Source: Cytophagales bacterium (GTDB taxonomy: Bacteria; Bacteroidota; Bacteroidia; Cytophagales; Thermoflexibacteraceae). From it: a DNA stretch of 64,000 nucleotides. Made by a program: the position numbers and the translations under genes. Position 1 is the first letter of the stretch, and each line of letters starts with the position of its first letter. Below the pieces are notes generated by a model that saw nothing but the letters and a program-made list of their open reading frames with translations, was not told the origin of the DNA and ran no database searches. The DNA lies in the NCBI GenBank assembly GCA_013299115.1, contig JAAFKA010000007.1, forward strand, positions 148,023 through 212,022, given 5' to 3'. This document shows, in pieces, positions 26,741 through 35,806 of the stretch.

Positions 26741-28216
26741 TTACCTTCCCTGATTATAATTGGGGGCTTCTCTCGTAACAATCACGTCATGCGGGTGGCT
26801 TTCTTTGACTCCTGCTGCCGTTATTTTTACAAATTTTGCGTTTTTCAAAGTTTCCACGTCTTTTGCACCGCAGTAGCCCATGCCAGCACGCAAACCGCCG
26901 ACTAATTGATAAATCACTTCGCCCATCCAGCCTTTGTAGGGTACTCTGCCCACAATGCCTTCGGGAACTAACTTTTTGATGTCGTCTTCTGCATCTTGAA
27001 AATACCTGTCCTTAGACCCTTCTTCCATTGCCTCCAAAGACCCCATGCCTCTGTATGCCTTGAATTTGCGACCTTCCAATAAAATAACTTCGCCTGGGGC
27101 TTCCTCTGTTCCTGCTAACAATGAGCCTATCATAATCACATTTGCCCCGCCTGCTATTGCCTTTACCATATCTCCCGAATAACGAATACCGCCATCGGCT
27201 ATAATCGGAATACCTGTACCGAGCAAGGCTTTGGCTGCCTCATAGACCGCAGATAATTGGGGCAAACCCACACCTGCAATGACTCTGGTGGTGCAAATGC
27301 TACCAGGACCTACGCCCACTTTTACTGCATCTGCCCCTGCATCTGCTAAGGCTTTTGCTCCTTCACCTGTTGCCACATTGCCACAAATCACCTCCAAATC
27401 GGGGTATTTTGCTTTTACTTTTCGCAAAGCATCTATCACTCCTTTTGAGTGTCCGTGGGCGGTGTCTATGCTAATGACATCGACCCCTGCTTGGCGAAGG
27501 GCTGCTACTCTTTCCATGAGGTCTGCCGTTACGCCTACGGCTGCCCCCACACGCAACCTGCCGAATTGGTCTTTACAAGCATTGGGTTTGTTGCGTTTTT
27601 TCAAAATATCTTTGTAGGTAATTAGCCCAATGAGTTTATAATCTTTATCTACAATAGGCAATTTTTCTATGCGGTATTGTTGCAAAATTTCTTCGGCTTG
27701 GTCTAAGGTAATGCCTTCTGATGCAGTGATGAGGTTTTCCGTTGTCATTACCTGCACCACAGGCAGCGTAAGGTCTTTCTGAAAACGCATATCTCTGTTG
27801 GTAACAATGCCGACCAACTTTGTTTGTTCGTCCACCACAGGAATCCCCCCGATTTTGTACTCCCGCATGATTTGATTGACCTCGCGCAGTGTTGCACTAT
27901 TTCTGACTGTTATAGGGTCTATAATCATACCACTTTCCGACCTTTTCACCTTGCGAACTTGGGCTGCTTGGTCGGCAATGTTCATATTTTTGTGGATAAA
28001 ACCAATACCGCCCTCGTGAGCCATAGCTATTGCTAACTCGGCTTCTGTTACGGTGTCCATAGCAGCAGAGGCAATAGGAATATTGAGGGTAATATTTCGG
28101 GTAAGCTGGGTACGGGTGTCGGTTTCTCTTGGCAACACTTCCGAATAGGCAGGTACAAGCAACACATCATCATAGGTCAGTGCCTCGTACAAGAACTTTT
28201 GATTGTCTAAGTTCAT
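26741..28216 (-). CDS. guaB: IMP dehydrogenase
   Basis: 491 residues from the ATG at 28216 (a TTG three codons upstream rejected). Oxidises IMP to XMP with NAD, the first step to guanine nucleotides. Barrel motifs: [16 protein letters not shown] at the start, catalytic loop [15 protein letters not shown] with the active-site cysteine, [10 protein letters not shown], and flap RGMGSLEAM. Two CBS domains are inserted at about residues 95-215 ([36 protein letters not shown]), which bind adenine or guanine nucleotides for control. Divergent from phhA. Confidence 0.98.
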   Translation of the reverse strand: MNLDNQKFLYEALTYDDVLLVPAYSEVLPRETDTRTQLTRNITLNIPIASAAMDTVTEAELAIAMAHEGGIGFIHKNMNIADQAAQVRKVKRSESGMIIDPITVRNSATLREVNQIMREYKIGGIPVVDEQTKLVGIVTNRDMRFQKDLTLPVVQVMTTENLITASEGITLDQAEEILQQYRIEKLPIVDKDYKLIGLITYKDILKKRNKPNACKDQFGRLRVGAAVGVTADLMERVAALRQAGVDVISIDTAHGHSKGVIDALRKVKAKYPDLEVICGNVATGEGAKALADAGADAVKVGVGPGSICTTRVIAGVGLPQLSAVYEAAKALLGTGIPIIADGGIRYSGDMVKAIAGGANVIMIGSLLAGTEEAPGEVILLEGRKFKAYRGMGSLEAMEEGSKDRYFQDAEDDIKKLVPEGIVGRVPYKGWMGEVIYQLVGGLRAGMGYCGAKDVETLKNAKFVKITAAGVKESHPHDVIVTREAPNYNQGR

Positions 28217-28274
28217 GGCAAACAAGATTTGGGGTAACAGTTAGGATAAAAAACTACTTTCCTTATTTGCCACG

Positions 28275-28307
28275 CAAAGCTAAGATATTTTTTTGATTAC
28301 AGACAAA
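28275..28307 (-). promoter_or_regulatory. promoter of guaB
   Basis: Minus strand: TTTG (28304-28307), 21-base spacer, TAGCTTTG (28275-28282). It overlaps the upstream side of the phhA promoter region, so the two divergent genes may compete. Confidence 0.55.
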
Positions 28308-28308
28308 A

Positions 28309-28341
28309 ATTGCAAAAATTTAGCAAAAATATTTATCTTTG
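28309..28341 (+). promoter_or_regulatory. promoter of phhA
   Basis: TATCTTTG (28334-28341) with ATTG 21 bases before it (28309-28312), ending 41 bases before the ATG at 28383. The -7 element lies inside an upstream open extension and so excludes a longer protein. Confidence 0.55.
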
Positions 28342-28382
28342 CACTACCAATAAACAAATACCACTTTAAAATTTCCTATTTT

Positions 28383-29123
28383 ATGCGTCAAGAATATGAT
28401 AAATACACCGAAGAAGACTTTAAAGTCTGGGGTTTGCTCTTTGCGAGGCAAATGAATTTGTTGCCTTCGTTGGCTTCCAAAGCCTATTTGCAAGGAATTA
28501 AGGAGATGAATTTTTGTGTGGAAAAAATCCCAAATTTTCAGGAAATCAATCAAATTTTGGGCAAAACCACAGGCTGGGCAGTGGAAGTGGTGCCAGGGTT
28601 GATACCCCAAAGAGAATTTTTTGAACTGTTGCAAGACCGTAAATTCCCTGCTACTACGTGGCTCCGCAAAATGGAGGAGTTGGATTATTTGGAAGAACCC
28701 GATATGTTTCATGATGTATTTGGGCATTTGCCTTTGCTTACGAACCAAGATTTTTGTAATTTCTTGCGTGATTTCAGCACACTTTCTTTGCGATACATAG
28801 ACAATCCTTTGGCTGTCAAGCTATTAGGCAGATTGTATTGGTTTACCGTAGAGTTTGGGCTGATAGAAAAAGCTGGCGATGGGCTGAAAATTTATGGGGC
28901 AGGTATTCTCTCGTCAAGTGGCGAATCTGTTTTTTGCCTCACCGACCAAACCCCAAAATATCGTTTTGATGCCGAAAAAATTATGCTGACTGACTACTAC
29001 ATTGACCATTTTCAGGATAAATATTTTGTGATAGACTCTTACAAGCAACTTTTCGATTCTTTGCCCGAAGTGGAAAGAGTATTGCAAAAACACGCCCACG
29101 AAGAGGCTTTGATGGCTGCGTAA
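28383..29123 (+). CDS. phhA: phenylalanine 4-monooxygenase (aromatic amino acid hydroxylase)
   Basis: 246 residues, the short bacterial form without a regulatory domain. Iron ligands are in FHDVFGHLPLL (two histidines near residues 120-125) and a downstream glutamate in YWFTVEFGLI. VPGLIPQREFFELL and GAGILSSSGES are also family-typical. It hydroxylates phenylalanine to tyrosine with O2 and a pterin; bacterial members sometimes supply tyrosine for catabolism. No pterin carbinolamine dehydratase gene is adjacent. Confidence 0.95.
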   Translation: MRQEYDKYTEEDFKVWGLLFARQMNLLPSLASKAYLQGIKEMNFCVEKIPNFQEINQILGKTTGWAVEVVPGLIPQREFFELLQDRKFPATTWLRKMEELDYLEEPDMFHDVFGHLPLLTNQDFCNFLRDFSTLSLRYIDNPLAVKLLGRLYWFTVEFGLIEKAGDGLKIYGAGILSSSGESVFCLTDQTPKYRFDAEKIMLTDYYIDHFQDKYFVIDSYKQLFDSLPEVERVLQKHAHEEALMAA

Positions 29124-29151
29124 AAAAATTACTGCCCTCAAAAGTAAACTC

Positions 29152-29271
29152 GGTTGTCTAACAATTTTTGTGGAAAGGAAACAAAATTGGATTGGATTTA
29201 TCAAATGCGCTGTTCAAAAAGTGGATTTGATAAATCAAAGTCCACGTTTCCACAAAAATTGTCGGACAACC
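29152..29271. repeat. 120-bp inverted repeat element
   Basis: Outer arms GGTTGTCTAACAATTTTTGT and its near-complement run about 25 bases at each end, and there is an inner inverted pair GGATTTATCAAA / TTTGATAAATC. It could fold into one long hairpin. Seen once in the window; it lies 28 bases past the phhA stop. Confidence 0.75.
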
Positions 29272-29332
29272 ATAAACTTTAAATATGCCAAATTTAATAC
29301 CTCATGTTTCTTATTTTACAGCTTTTTTTAAC

Positions 29333-30187
29333 TTAGCTGCCTTTTCTCAATAGTTCTTCAATTTTCACATCTATAATTAATCGAAACCAAAAACCTTGCA
29401 AGAAATGAAATAATCTGCCTTGTTTGCCATCGAGAAAACCCAAACGAAACACAAAACGGTAGGCAAAATACAGAAAAGGTCGAATATAAAGAGGCAATTT
29501 CCACCAAATATTTTTGAGAAACGCAATTCTTTCATCAGGAGAACCCCAAAATTTGCCCTGAATGGTTTGGTTGCGTTGGCGTTGTATCCGTTCTACCTCC
29601 TCCATTGCCAGCCTGTCGCTGTATTTATTGTGCTTGTCCAACCAAAAACTGATGTTGTTTTCTTTCAGGTTTTCCTCTACCAAATAGCCATCTTGCCAGA
29701 TTAAGGTTTTGCCTTCGACCACAAACCGATGATCCATATTTTCGTTCAGGTCGGAGAAACCAACGCCATAACGAAACATTTTGAGCAAATATTTTGGAAA
29801 ATAGCCACCATAACGTATCCACTCGTTGCGAAAATAGTTTTTGCGGTTAAAATAAATTCCGTTTACTTCTGTTGGCAAGTCTTGGGTTTTGAAAGCTACC
29901 AATTTTGCAAACAATTCGGGACTTACCCACTGGTCTGCATCTAAACCAATGACCCAATCCGTAGCAACAGGGAAGTTTTTGAGGGCAAAATCCCACTGTT
30001 TGGGGTGATTTTCAAAGGGATTGGTTAGCACAGTTGCACCATATTGGGCAGCAATGGCAAGGGTTTGGTCTGTACTCCCCGAATCTAAAATGAACAAAGG
30101 GGCTTGCAACTGCTCAATGGAAGCCAACAAACGAGGTAAATGCGTTTCTTCGTTAAAAGTAAGAATGATAAAAGAATAAGTGGGCAT
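29333..30187 (-). CDS. family 2 glycosyltransferase (WaaE/KdtX-like)
   Basis: 284 residues from the ATG at 30187; the longer frame upstream is translated repeat DNA and is rejected. GT-A fold motifs: SFIILTFNEETHLPRLLASI, LDSGSTDQT (nucleotide site) and GLDADQW (DxD metal site). The C-terminal half (NWIRYGG-type segment WIRYGGYFPKYLLKMF) resembles lipopolysaccharide core beta-glucosyltransferases. Probably membrane-associated, building surface glycans. Isolated from other glycan genes. Confidence 0.88.
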   Translation of the reverse strand: MPTYSFIILTFNEETHLPRLLASIEQLQAPLFILDSGSTDQTLAIAAQYGATVLTNPFENHPKQWDFALKNFPVATDWVIGLDADQWVSPELFAKLVAFKTQDLPTEVNGIYFNRKNYFRNEWIRYGGYFPKYLLKMFRYGVGFSDLNENMDHRFVVEGKTLIWQDGYLVEENLKENNISFWLDKHNKYSDRLAMEEVERIQRQRNQTIQGKFWGSPDERIAFLKNIWWKLPLYIRPFLYFAYRFVFRLGFLDGKQGRLFHFLQGFWFRLIIDVKIEELLRKGS

Positions 30188-30215
30188 TTTAAAAATAGCT
30201 ATGAAATTAAGTTGG

Positions 30216-30223
30216 CAAAGATA
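30216..30223 (-). promoter_or_regulatory. -7 element of the glycosyltransferase gene
   Basis: TATCTTTG on the minus strand, 28 bases before the start codon; -33 box not found. Confidence 0.5.
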
Positions 30224-30268
30224 CTTTTCTTTGTCTATTTTACGTAATTGAATATTGACTATTTTGTA

Positions 30269-30331
30269 TTTTGTCATGCTGAGCATAGCGAAGAATCTGG
30301 CTGATTCTTCGCTATGCTCAGCATGACAAAA
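30269..30331. repeat. perfect inverted repeat with TGAGCATAGCGAAGAATC arms
   Basis: 29-base perfect arms (30269-30297 and 30303-30331), loop TGGCT. The sequence CATGCTGAGCATAGCGAAG is of a type found scattered in many bacterial phyla, and its spurious translation gives HAEHSEES. It lies between the divergent glycosyltransferase and rho genes. Confidence 0.92.
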
Positions 30332-30675
30332 CAAAAAGAAAAATTCTACAATAAGTTTTTTGCAAAAAAATTTGTTATTCAAAAAATAACTACTAACATT
30401 GCGAAACAAATCTTAATAGTATTAGTTTTTTACTTAGTTAGCTTAATTGCAACTAAAAAAAATAGCTTTTTGTGTTTTGGTCTTTATTCGTCAGCACAAC
30501 CAACGACCAATATAGTCTGCTACTAACTGTAACACAAAGCTATAGCCCAAAACGAGTTGATAATACACTTCTTGACAAAATAAATCATTTGCTAATCTAA
30601 GTTGTTCAGCCCAAATTCTGCTGCATTTTCCAATGTATATGCCTATGTTTGGCATATCTCTTTTTTTTAATTGTT
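30332..30675 (+). other. long AT-rich leader region before rho
   Basis: 344 bases without a credible gene. A TATGTTTG element (30644-30651) is 24 bases before the rho ATG; a stronger upstream promoter was not seen. The rest shows no clear hairpin. In other bacteria rho controls its own leader by early termination; that possibility is not tested by anything visible here. Confidence 0.5.
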
Positions 30676-32454
30676 ATGTACACCATCGAAGAATTAAACG
30701 TCAGATTAATCTCAGAACTCAAAGCCATAGCTGATGAGTTAGGCGTGAAAGACACCGCCAAGTTTTCAAAGAAAGAACTGGTCTATAAAATTTTAGACCA
30801 ACAGGCTATTTTGCCCGAATCTGCCCTCCCTAAAAAAATAGCTGCCACCCCGCCTCCCAAAGTAGAAGTGGCAAAAACAGAGGAAGACAAAGACAAGAAA
30901 AGAAGCCGTATCAGACGTGAAAACGTCAAGGAAGTAGCCGAAGAGCTTACGCCTTTCGACAATATTCCCGACGAACAGTTGGAGTTTGACAGTAAGGTAG
31001 AGGAAATAGAAGAACTTGCTACGATTAGCCCCGTAGAACCTTTGGAAATGGTGGTAGAGCCTTATGTGCTGAAAGAACCTACACACAAAGAGCCAAAAGA
31101 GAAAGAAGTGGTAGCAAAAGAACACCGCGAACACAACAGCGAAAGCTACAACAGGGAAAACCGAAATCGAGAGAACCAAAACAGGGAAAATAGGGAAAAT
31201 CAAAACAGGGAAAACCCCAATAAAGAAAACCCAAACAGGGAAACAGGCAACAAAGAAAATTACAATTCGACTTACCAAGAAAATAAGTTTCAACGCAATA
31301 ATAATAATAATAACAACAGAAAGAATCAAGGTCGTGAGTTCGATGGCGTTATTCTCAATGAAGGTGTGCTTGAAATTATGACTGATGGCTATGGTTTTTT
31401 GCGTTCTCCTGATTACAATTATTTGGCAAGTCCCGATGATATTTATGTTTCGCCTTCGCAAATCAAATTGTTTGGTTTGAAAACAGGCGACACTGTAAAA
31501 GGACAAATTCGCCCACCAAAAGAAGGCGAAAAATATTTTGCTCTTTTGCGTGTAGAAACTGTAAACGGCAAAACGACAGACGAAATCAGGGACAGAGTGC
31601 CTTTTGAGTATCTTACGCCTCTTTTTCCAGAGGAAAAACTGAATTTGACTTGGAAACCCAGCGAATATTCTACACGTATCCTCGACCTTTTTGCTCCCAT
31701 TGGCAAAGGGCAACGTGGTATGATTGTGGCACAACCCAAGACTGGTAAAACGACTTTGCTCAAAGAAATTGCAAACGCCATAGCCCATAATCACCCCGAA
31801 GTGTATTTGTTGGTGTTGCTCATAGACGAAAGACCAGAGGAAGTTACCGACATGGCTCGCAGTGTGAAAGCCGAAGTAATAGCCTCTACTTTTGACGAAC
31901 AGGCAGAAAGGCACGTAAAAGTGGCAAGTATTGTACTGGAAAAAGCCAAAAGATTGGTAGAATGTGGGCATGATGTCGTGATTTTGCTCGACTCTATCAC
32001 CAGACTTGCACGTGCTTACAATACCGTAGTGCCTTCATCAGGCAAAATCTTGTCGGGTGGTGTAGATGCCAATGCCTTGCACAAACCCAAAAGATTTTTT
32101 GGTGCTGCCCGCAACGTAGAAAATGGCGGTTCTCTCACCATTATTGCAACGGCTTTGATAGAAACAGGCTCGAAAATGGACGAAGTTATTTTTGAGGAGT
32201 TTAAAGGTACAGGCAACATGGAGTTGCAACTTGACCGCAAATTGGCGAACAAAAGAGTATATCCTGCCATTGACATTCCTGCTTCGGGTACTCGTAAAGA
32301 AGACTTGCTACTCGACAAGATGGATATGCAGAAAATTTGGATACTCCGCAAATATATGGCTGACATGACTTCAAACGAAGCCATTGAGTTTTTGCTCTCC
32401 AACATGAAGGGAACAAAAGACAATGAGGAGTTTTTAAATTCAATGAAGAATTAA
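30676..32454 (+). CDS. rho: transcription termination factor Rho with long disordered insert
   Basis: 592 residues from the ATG at 30676. Hexameric RNA helicase that ends transcription. Domains: N-terminal helix bundle ([20 protein letters not shown]), then about 175 residues of disordered sequence (about 45-220), the cold-shock-like RNA-binding domain ([15 protein letters not shown]), and the ATPase with Walker [11 protein letters not shown] (352-361), Walker [18 protein letters not shown]-loop and R-loop. E. coli Rho has 419 residues; the excess is the insert, first acidic, then Asn/Arg/Glu repeats ([13 protein letters not shown]) and a run of seven Asn. Such inserts are known in Bacteroidota Rho and promote condensate formation in Bacteroides. 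Confidence 0.97.
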   Translation: MYTIEELNVRLISELKAIADELGVKDTAKFSKKELVYKILDQQAILPESALPKKIAATPPPKVEVAKTEEDKDKKRSRIRRENVKEVAEELTPFDNIPDEQLEFDSKVEEIEELATISPVEPLEMVVEPYVLKEPTHKEPKEKEVVAKEHREHNSESYNRENRNRENQNRENRENQNRENPNKENPNRETGNKENYNSTYQENKFQRNNNNNNNRKNQGREFDGVILNEGVLEIMTDGYGFLRSPDYNYLASPDDIYVSPSQIKLFGLKTGDTVKGQIRPPKEGEKYFALLRVETVNGKTTDEIRDRVPFEYLTPLFPEEKLNLTWKPSEYSTRILDLFAPIGKGQRGMIVAQPKTGKTTLLKEIANAIAHNHPEVYLLVLLIDERPEEVTDMARSVKAEVIASTFDEQAERHVKVASIVLEKAKRLVECGHDVVILLDSITRLARAYNTVVPSSGKILSGGVDANALHKPKRFFGAARNVENGGSLTIIATALIETGSKMDEVIFEEFKGTGNMELQLDRKLANKRVYPAIDIPASGTRKEDLLLDKMDMQKIWILRKYMADMTSNEAIEFLLSNMKGTKDNEEFLNSMKN

Positions 32455-33068
32455 GATAGTAAAACAAAGGGCTGTCCAAAAAGTAAGATTACATCACAGG
32501 ACAAAAGTCCAATTCAATTAAGCTAAGAAAGTATATTTACAACCTCGAAGAGCAATTCCATGTGGGTTGAACAATAATAGCCCTACGTGCAACGTAGGGA
32601 AGTATTTGCAAATGTGCATCCAACCTCGAAGAGGTTGAACAATGACATGTTGCTATACGAATGTTCAACCCCTTCGGGGTTGTAGAGTATTCTTGTACCT
32701 TTTTCCCTACGTTGCACGTAGGGCTATTGTTGTTCAACCTCTTCGAGGTTGTAGTTTATTTATTAGCTTAACAGCATTGAATTAAAGCCTGTGATATAAC
32801 TCTACTTTTTGGACATTTCTAATTCAATCCAAGTATTGCTTGTGTTTCCACTCAAAAACTTTTCATCAACCTTATCCAGAGTAGCCTCGAAAATCTGAAA
32901 TTGAAAAAGCAAAGTAGCATAATAACCAAACAGATTATTAACAGCGTTGAATTGAAGTTGGCAATTTTTAAAACATATTGGCAGATGAAATAAGTTACCA
33001 AACCTTCTATTGTACCTAACCCATAACTTATATACGATGCTTACAATAGCCAAGCAAACATACATAAT
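32455..33068. other. gene-free stretch dominated by a nested palindrome
   Basis: No intact gene. An outer inverted repeat (arms near 32474-32525 and 32766-32815, both containing TGTCCAAAAAGTA) encloses the composite palindrome 32539-32753. To the right, 32820-33068 is ordinary AT-rich DNA in which a 93-codon minus-strand frame ends inside the repeat arm. Confidence 0.65.
32539..32753. repeat. composite long palindrome, copy 1 (AACCTCGAAG / CCTACGTGCAACGTAGG modules)
   Basis: About 215 bases read nearly the same on both strands at module level: AACCTCGAAG..GTTGAAC, CCCTACGTGCAACGTAGGG, then in the second half the same modules reversed, ending CTTCGAGGTTGTAG. The first module is interrupted by about 14 foreign bases (GCAATTCCATGTGG). 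The second copy is at 36889-37088. Confidence 0.88.
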
Positions 33069-33395
33069 TTGGGTGCTTATCAATCAAAAATATTGCAATT
33101 TCAAAAACTTATTGACGAGTTTTATATAGGAGAAAAAAGTCCAATTTTTTATGCCGAAAAAATGAATATCACGACCAAACACCTCAACAGAATATGCAAA
33201 ACAACCTTAGATAAAACCGCAACTGCCCTGATATACGAGAGAATACTATTGGAGGCTAAGAGGTTGTTGGTTCATGCAGACTTGTCTATCAATGAAATAG
33301 CTGATAGGTTGGGTTATTTGGATAACAGCCATTTTGCCAATTTTTTCAAGAAAAATACAACCATGACAGCTTCAGAATTTAGGGATAGGTTTTAA
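33027..33395 (+). pseudogene. AraC-family regulator fragment (DNA-binding end only)
   Basis: The last ~108 residues are a good AraC double helix-turn-helix: IFYAEKMNITTKHLNRICKT and NEIADRLGYLDNSHFANFFK. Full-length relatives have about 280-300 residues with an N-terminal cupin or ligand domain, which is absent here. The frame opens at 33027 after a stop codon and has no ATG before the HTH; only TTG (33069) or an internal ATG is available. The damaged neighbourhood (nested repeats upstream) suggests loss of the 5' part. A short functional regulator remains possible. Confidence 0.65.
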
Positions 33396-33426
33396 ATGAG
33401 TGGACAAATTTAACAGAAACTATTTT

Positions 33427-33861
33427 TTATAATGTTTCAGTAAATACGCTATCTACAGCCTCCCATAATTCTACTTTGTTCCCCTCGGGGTCAAGAATAT
33501 GCACAAATTTACCGTAGTCGTAGGTTTCTATGTTGTCTAAAACCGTTACTCCACTGGCTTTTAGTTGCCCTACCAAACCTTCTATGTTTTGCACTCGATA
33601 ATTAATCATAAATTCTTTGGTTGAAGGGCTGAAATAAGGGCTACCTTTGGGAAACACACTCCACTGAAGGTGGTTAATTTCCTCTGGTTTGTCTAAGTTT
33701 CTAAACGAAAACATAGCCCCATAGTCATCGGTTTTCAGCCCCAGATGCTGGCTGTACCATGCTTTGGTTGTTTCCACTTGTTCGGCAAAGAAAAAAATGC
33801 CGCCGATGCCTATTACTTTTGGCACAAGCGGAGTAGTTTCGGTTGAGCTGGTTTGTTCCAT
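33427..33861 (-). CDS. VOC (glyoxalase/bleomycin-resistance) family protein
   Basis: 144 residues. A single vicinal-oxygen-chelate unit: GGIFFFAEQVETTKAWYSQH at the start and the C-terminal strand pattern KFVHILDPEGNKVELWEA, whose last glutamate is a usual metal ligand. Members are metal-dependent isomerases, dioxygenases or resistance proteins; the substrate cannot be told. Third gene of a probable mreC / Fe-S / VOC operon, 21 bases after the preceding stop. Confidence 0.87.
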   Translation of the reverse strand: MEQTSSTETTPLVPKVIGIGGIFFFAEQVETTKAWYSQHLGLKTDDYGAMFSFRNLDKPEEINHLQWSVFPKGSPYFSPSTKEFMINYRVQNIEGLVGQLKASGVTVLDNIETYDYGKFVHILDPEGNKVELWEAVDSVFTETL

Positions 33862-33882
33862 TTTTTGAGATGATTTTGGTTT

Positions 33883-34662
33883 TTATAAAGCTTCTGCCAA
33901 CAATTCAGCCAAGTCATAGACTTTGACCTCTGCCTCTTTATTTTTGTTTTTCATACCGTCGGAGAGCATAGTCATACAAAACGGACAACCTACGGCTACC
34001 ATTTTTGCTCCTGTTTCTAAGGCTTCTTCTGTTCTTTCTATGTTCACTTCTTTGTGTCCATGCTCTGCCTCCTTAAACATTTGCGCACCACCTGCCCCGC
34101 AACAGAGTCCTTTTGCTTTTGCCCGTTTCATCTCCACTAACTCCATATCTAAGGCTTCTATCAAGGCTCTTGGGGCTTCGTACACCTCATTTGCCCTACC
34201 TAAATAACAGGAGTCATGAAAAGTAATGCGTTTGCCTTTAAAATTACCGCCACCTTGCAAGGTAACTTTGCCCGCATCTATGAGTTGTTGCAAAAATTGG
34301 GAGTGGTGCAGCACTTCATAGTTGCCACCCAAAGCAGGATATTCATTTTTTAAAGTGTTGAAACAATGCGGACAGGCAGATACAATTTTCTTGATGCCGT
34401 AGCCATTCAAAACCTGAATATTATTGACTGCTTGCATCTGAAACAGAAATTCGTTGCCTGCACGTTTGGCGGGGTCGCCAGTGCAAGACTCTTCAGTGCC
34501 TAAAACCGCAAATTTTGTCCCTGTGTGGTTGAGAATTTTGACAAAGGCTGCCGTTACTTTTTTGTATCTATCGTCAAAAGAGCCTGCACAACCCACCCAA
34601 AACAATACTTCGGGGCTTTCATTTTTGGCAGCTAATTCTGCCATTGTTGGTATTTTTAACAT
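33883..34662 (-). CDS. CCG-domain iron-sulfur protein (heterodisulfide reductase/glycolate oxidase type)
   Basis: 259 residues with two cysteine-rich CCG-type repeats: VGCAGSFDDRY with EESCTGDPAKRAG and SACPHCFNTLKNE in the first half, then HDSCYLGRANEVYE, GLCCGAGGAQMF and VGCPFCMTM in the second. These bind unusual 4Fe-4S or zinc centres in subunits of HdrB, GlpC or LutA-type oxidoreductases, which normally work with another Fe-S or flavin subunit. No such partner is adjacent; the neighbours are mreC (20 bases upstream) and a VOC gene. Cytoplasmic or membrane-peripheral. In this phylum the partner is often encoded elsewhere. Confidence 0.87.
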   Translation of the reverse strand: MLKIPTMAELAAKNESPEVLFWVGCAGSFDDRYKKVTAAFVKILNHTGTKFAVLGTEESCTGDPAKRAGNEFLFQMQAVNNIQVLNGYGIKKIVSACPHCFNTLKNEYPALGGNYEVLHHSQFLQQLIDAGKVTLQGGGNFKGKRITFHDSCYLGRANEVYEAPRALIEALDMELVEMKRAKAKGLCCGAGGAQMFKEAEHGHKEVNIERTEEALETGAKMVAVGCPFCMTMLSDGMKNKNKEAEVKVYDLAELLAEAL

Positions 34663-34682
34663 AAGACAAGGATTTTTATATT

Positions 34683-35510
34683 TTATTTATTACCTAATTT
34701 TTCGGCACTTTGCTGCAAAGAGTCTATTTCTGGTTGCTTGCTATTTTTTAAGACGTAAACGTAAGACAAGCTACTAAAATTAGTGCTTAATTTCAAAGTA
34801 ATATCCAAATTTGTATTTTCAATAGTTTTTTTGACTGCCAACACCGTACCTACCATATAATTTTCGGGGTAGGTGGTGTTAAAGCCACTTGTCAAAATTG
34901 TATCACCTACCTGCACAGGTATATGGCGTGGCACATACAGCACTTGGGCTTTGTCGGGTGCTTTCATTGCCCATTTAGTAAAACAAGTGGTTTTGCTCTT
35001 CTTTAAAGTGGAAGACACCATAATGTCGGAGTGCAAAATCGAATACAGAATAGAAAAATTTGGTGAACAACTTTTTACTTTGCCTACCACGCCATCTGTG
35101 GTAATTACGCCCATGCCTACCTTGATGCCATCATCACTTCCCTTGTTGATAGTGATATAATTATTGCTATAAATCAAGGAGTTGTTAATCACTTTGGCTG
35201 TAATAAACTCAAATTGCGAGGCTACTTTTGGGCTTACATTTAGCGGAATAGGAATACGCTGATTAACCAACTGCTCACGCAAAAGTGCATTTTCGGCTGC
35301 CAATTTGCTGTTTACTTCTTTCAAGGCTACATAAGCTGTGGTAGCCGTATAGACACTGTATAAGCCTCCTGTGAGTTCTTGCATGGTCGTAAAGGCAATA
35401 GCTCGTTGGAAACTATTGTTTTGAACTACCAAAAATATACTTACTAACTCCAAACCTAAGAAAGTAAGCAATATACGATACTGAAGAAGTAACTCTATGA
35501 GCTGACGCAT
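34683..35510 (-). CDS. mreC: rod shape-determining protein MreC
   Basis: 275 residues. Bitopic membrane protein: one N-terminal helix (LLTFLGLELVSIFLVVQN), a coiled coil (LKEVNSKLAAENALLREQL), then the periplasmic beta-barrel pair (YITINKGSDDGIKVGMGVIT; VQVGDTILTSGFNTTYPENY). It links the MreB cytoskeleton to peptidoglycan synthases. mreB, mreD, mrdA and rodA, the usual neighbours, are absent from the window, and the gene is instead followed by a CCG Fe-S protein and a VOC protein. Confidence 0.92.
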   Translation of the reverse strand: MRQLIELLLQYRILLTFLGLELVSIFLVVQNNSFQRAIAFTTMQELTGGLYSVYTATTAYVALKEVNSKLAAENALLREQLVNQRIPIPLNVSPKVASQFEFITAKVINNSLIYSNNYITINKGSDDGIKVGMGVITTDGVVGKVKSCSPNFSILYSILHSDIMVSSTLKKSKTTCFTKWAMKAPDKAQVLYVPRHIPVQVGDTILTSGFNTTYPENYMVGTVLAVKKTIENTNLDITLKLSTNFSSLSYVYVLKNSKQPEIDSLQQSAEKLGNK

Positions 35511-35612
35511 GATATAACAAAATGAGTATTTGATTTATCAAACACTCACACAACAAATTTTCAACCCCAAAGTTAATGAATACAGTGAAAATACAAAAGA
35601 GTTTGAAAATAA

Positions 35613-35765
35613 TTAGTAAATTCTCATCTTCAAGATGCTATTGTTAGCCAGAAATTAGGTGCTGGTGATACAGAATTATCAAAGTATAAAGTGATGAATG
35701 TTGAGAGGGGAGGAAACGGAAAAGTAAGTATTTTTTCAGGCAAAGAAAAATCAAAAACAAAATGA
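35613..35765 (+). pseudogene. possible gene remnant, unrecognised
   Basis: A 50-codon frame without a start, between stop codons, whose translation looks protein-like rather than random: LQDAIVSQKLGAGDTELSKY, then VMNVERGGNGKVSIFSGKEK. It reads like the C-terminal end of a lost protein. I cannot name the family. It lies just left of MITE copy C. Confidence 0.35.
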
Positions 35766-35806
35766 TTGAAAGTTTGTAAAAAATTATACCTTTGTTTGCA
35801 AAAGAA

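Noticed and set aside
30188..30409. N-terminal extension of the glycosyltransferase
   Set aside because: The extra 74 residues include HAEHSEES, the translation of an inverted repeat; the ATG at 30187 starts the family-typical domain.
30793..31971. 392-codon minus-strand frame opposite rho
   Set aside because: Phenylalanine- and valine-rich antisense of the low-complexity Rho insert; no family resemblance and rho is certain.
32802..33083. 93-codon minus-strand frame
   Set aside because: Partly protein-like, but begins at a poor start and ends inside a repeat arm; at most a decayed fragment, so not listed as a gene.
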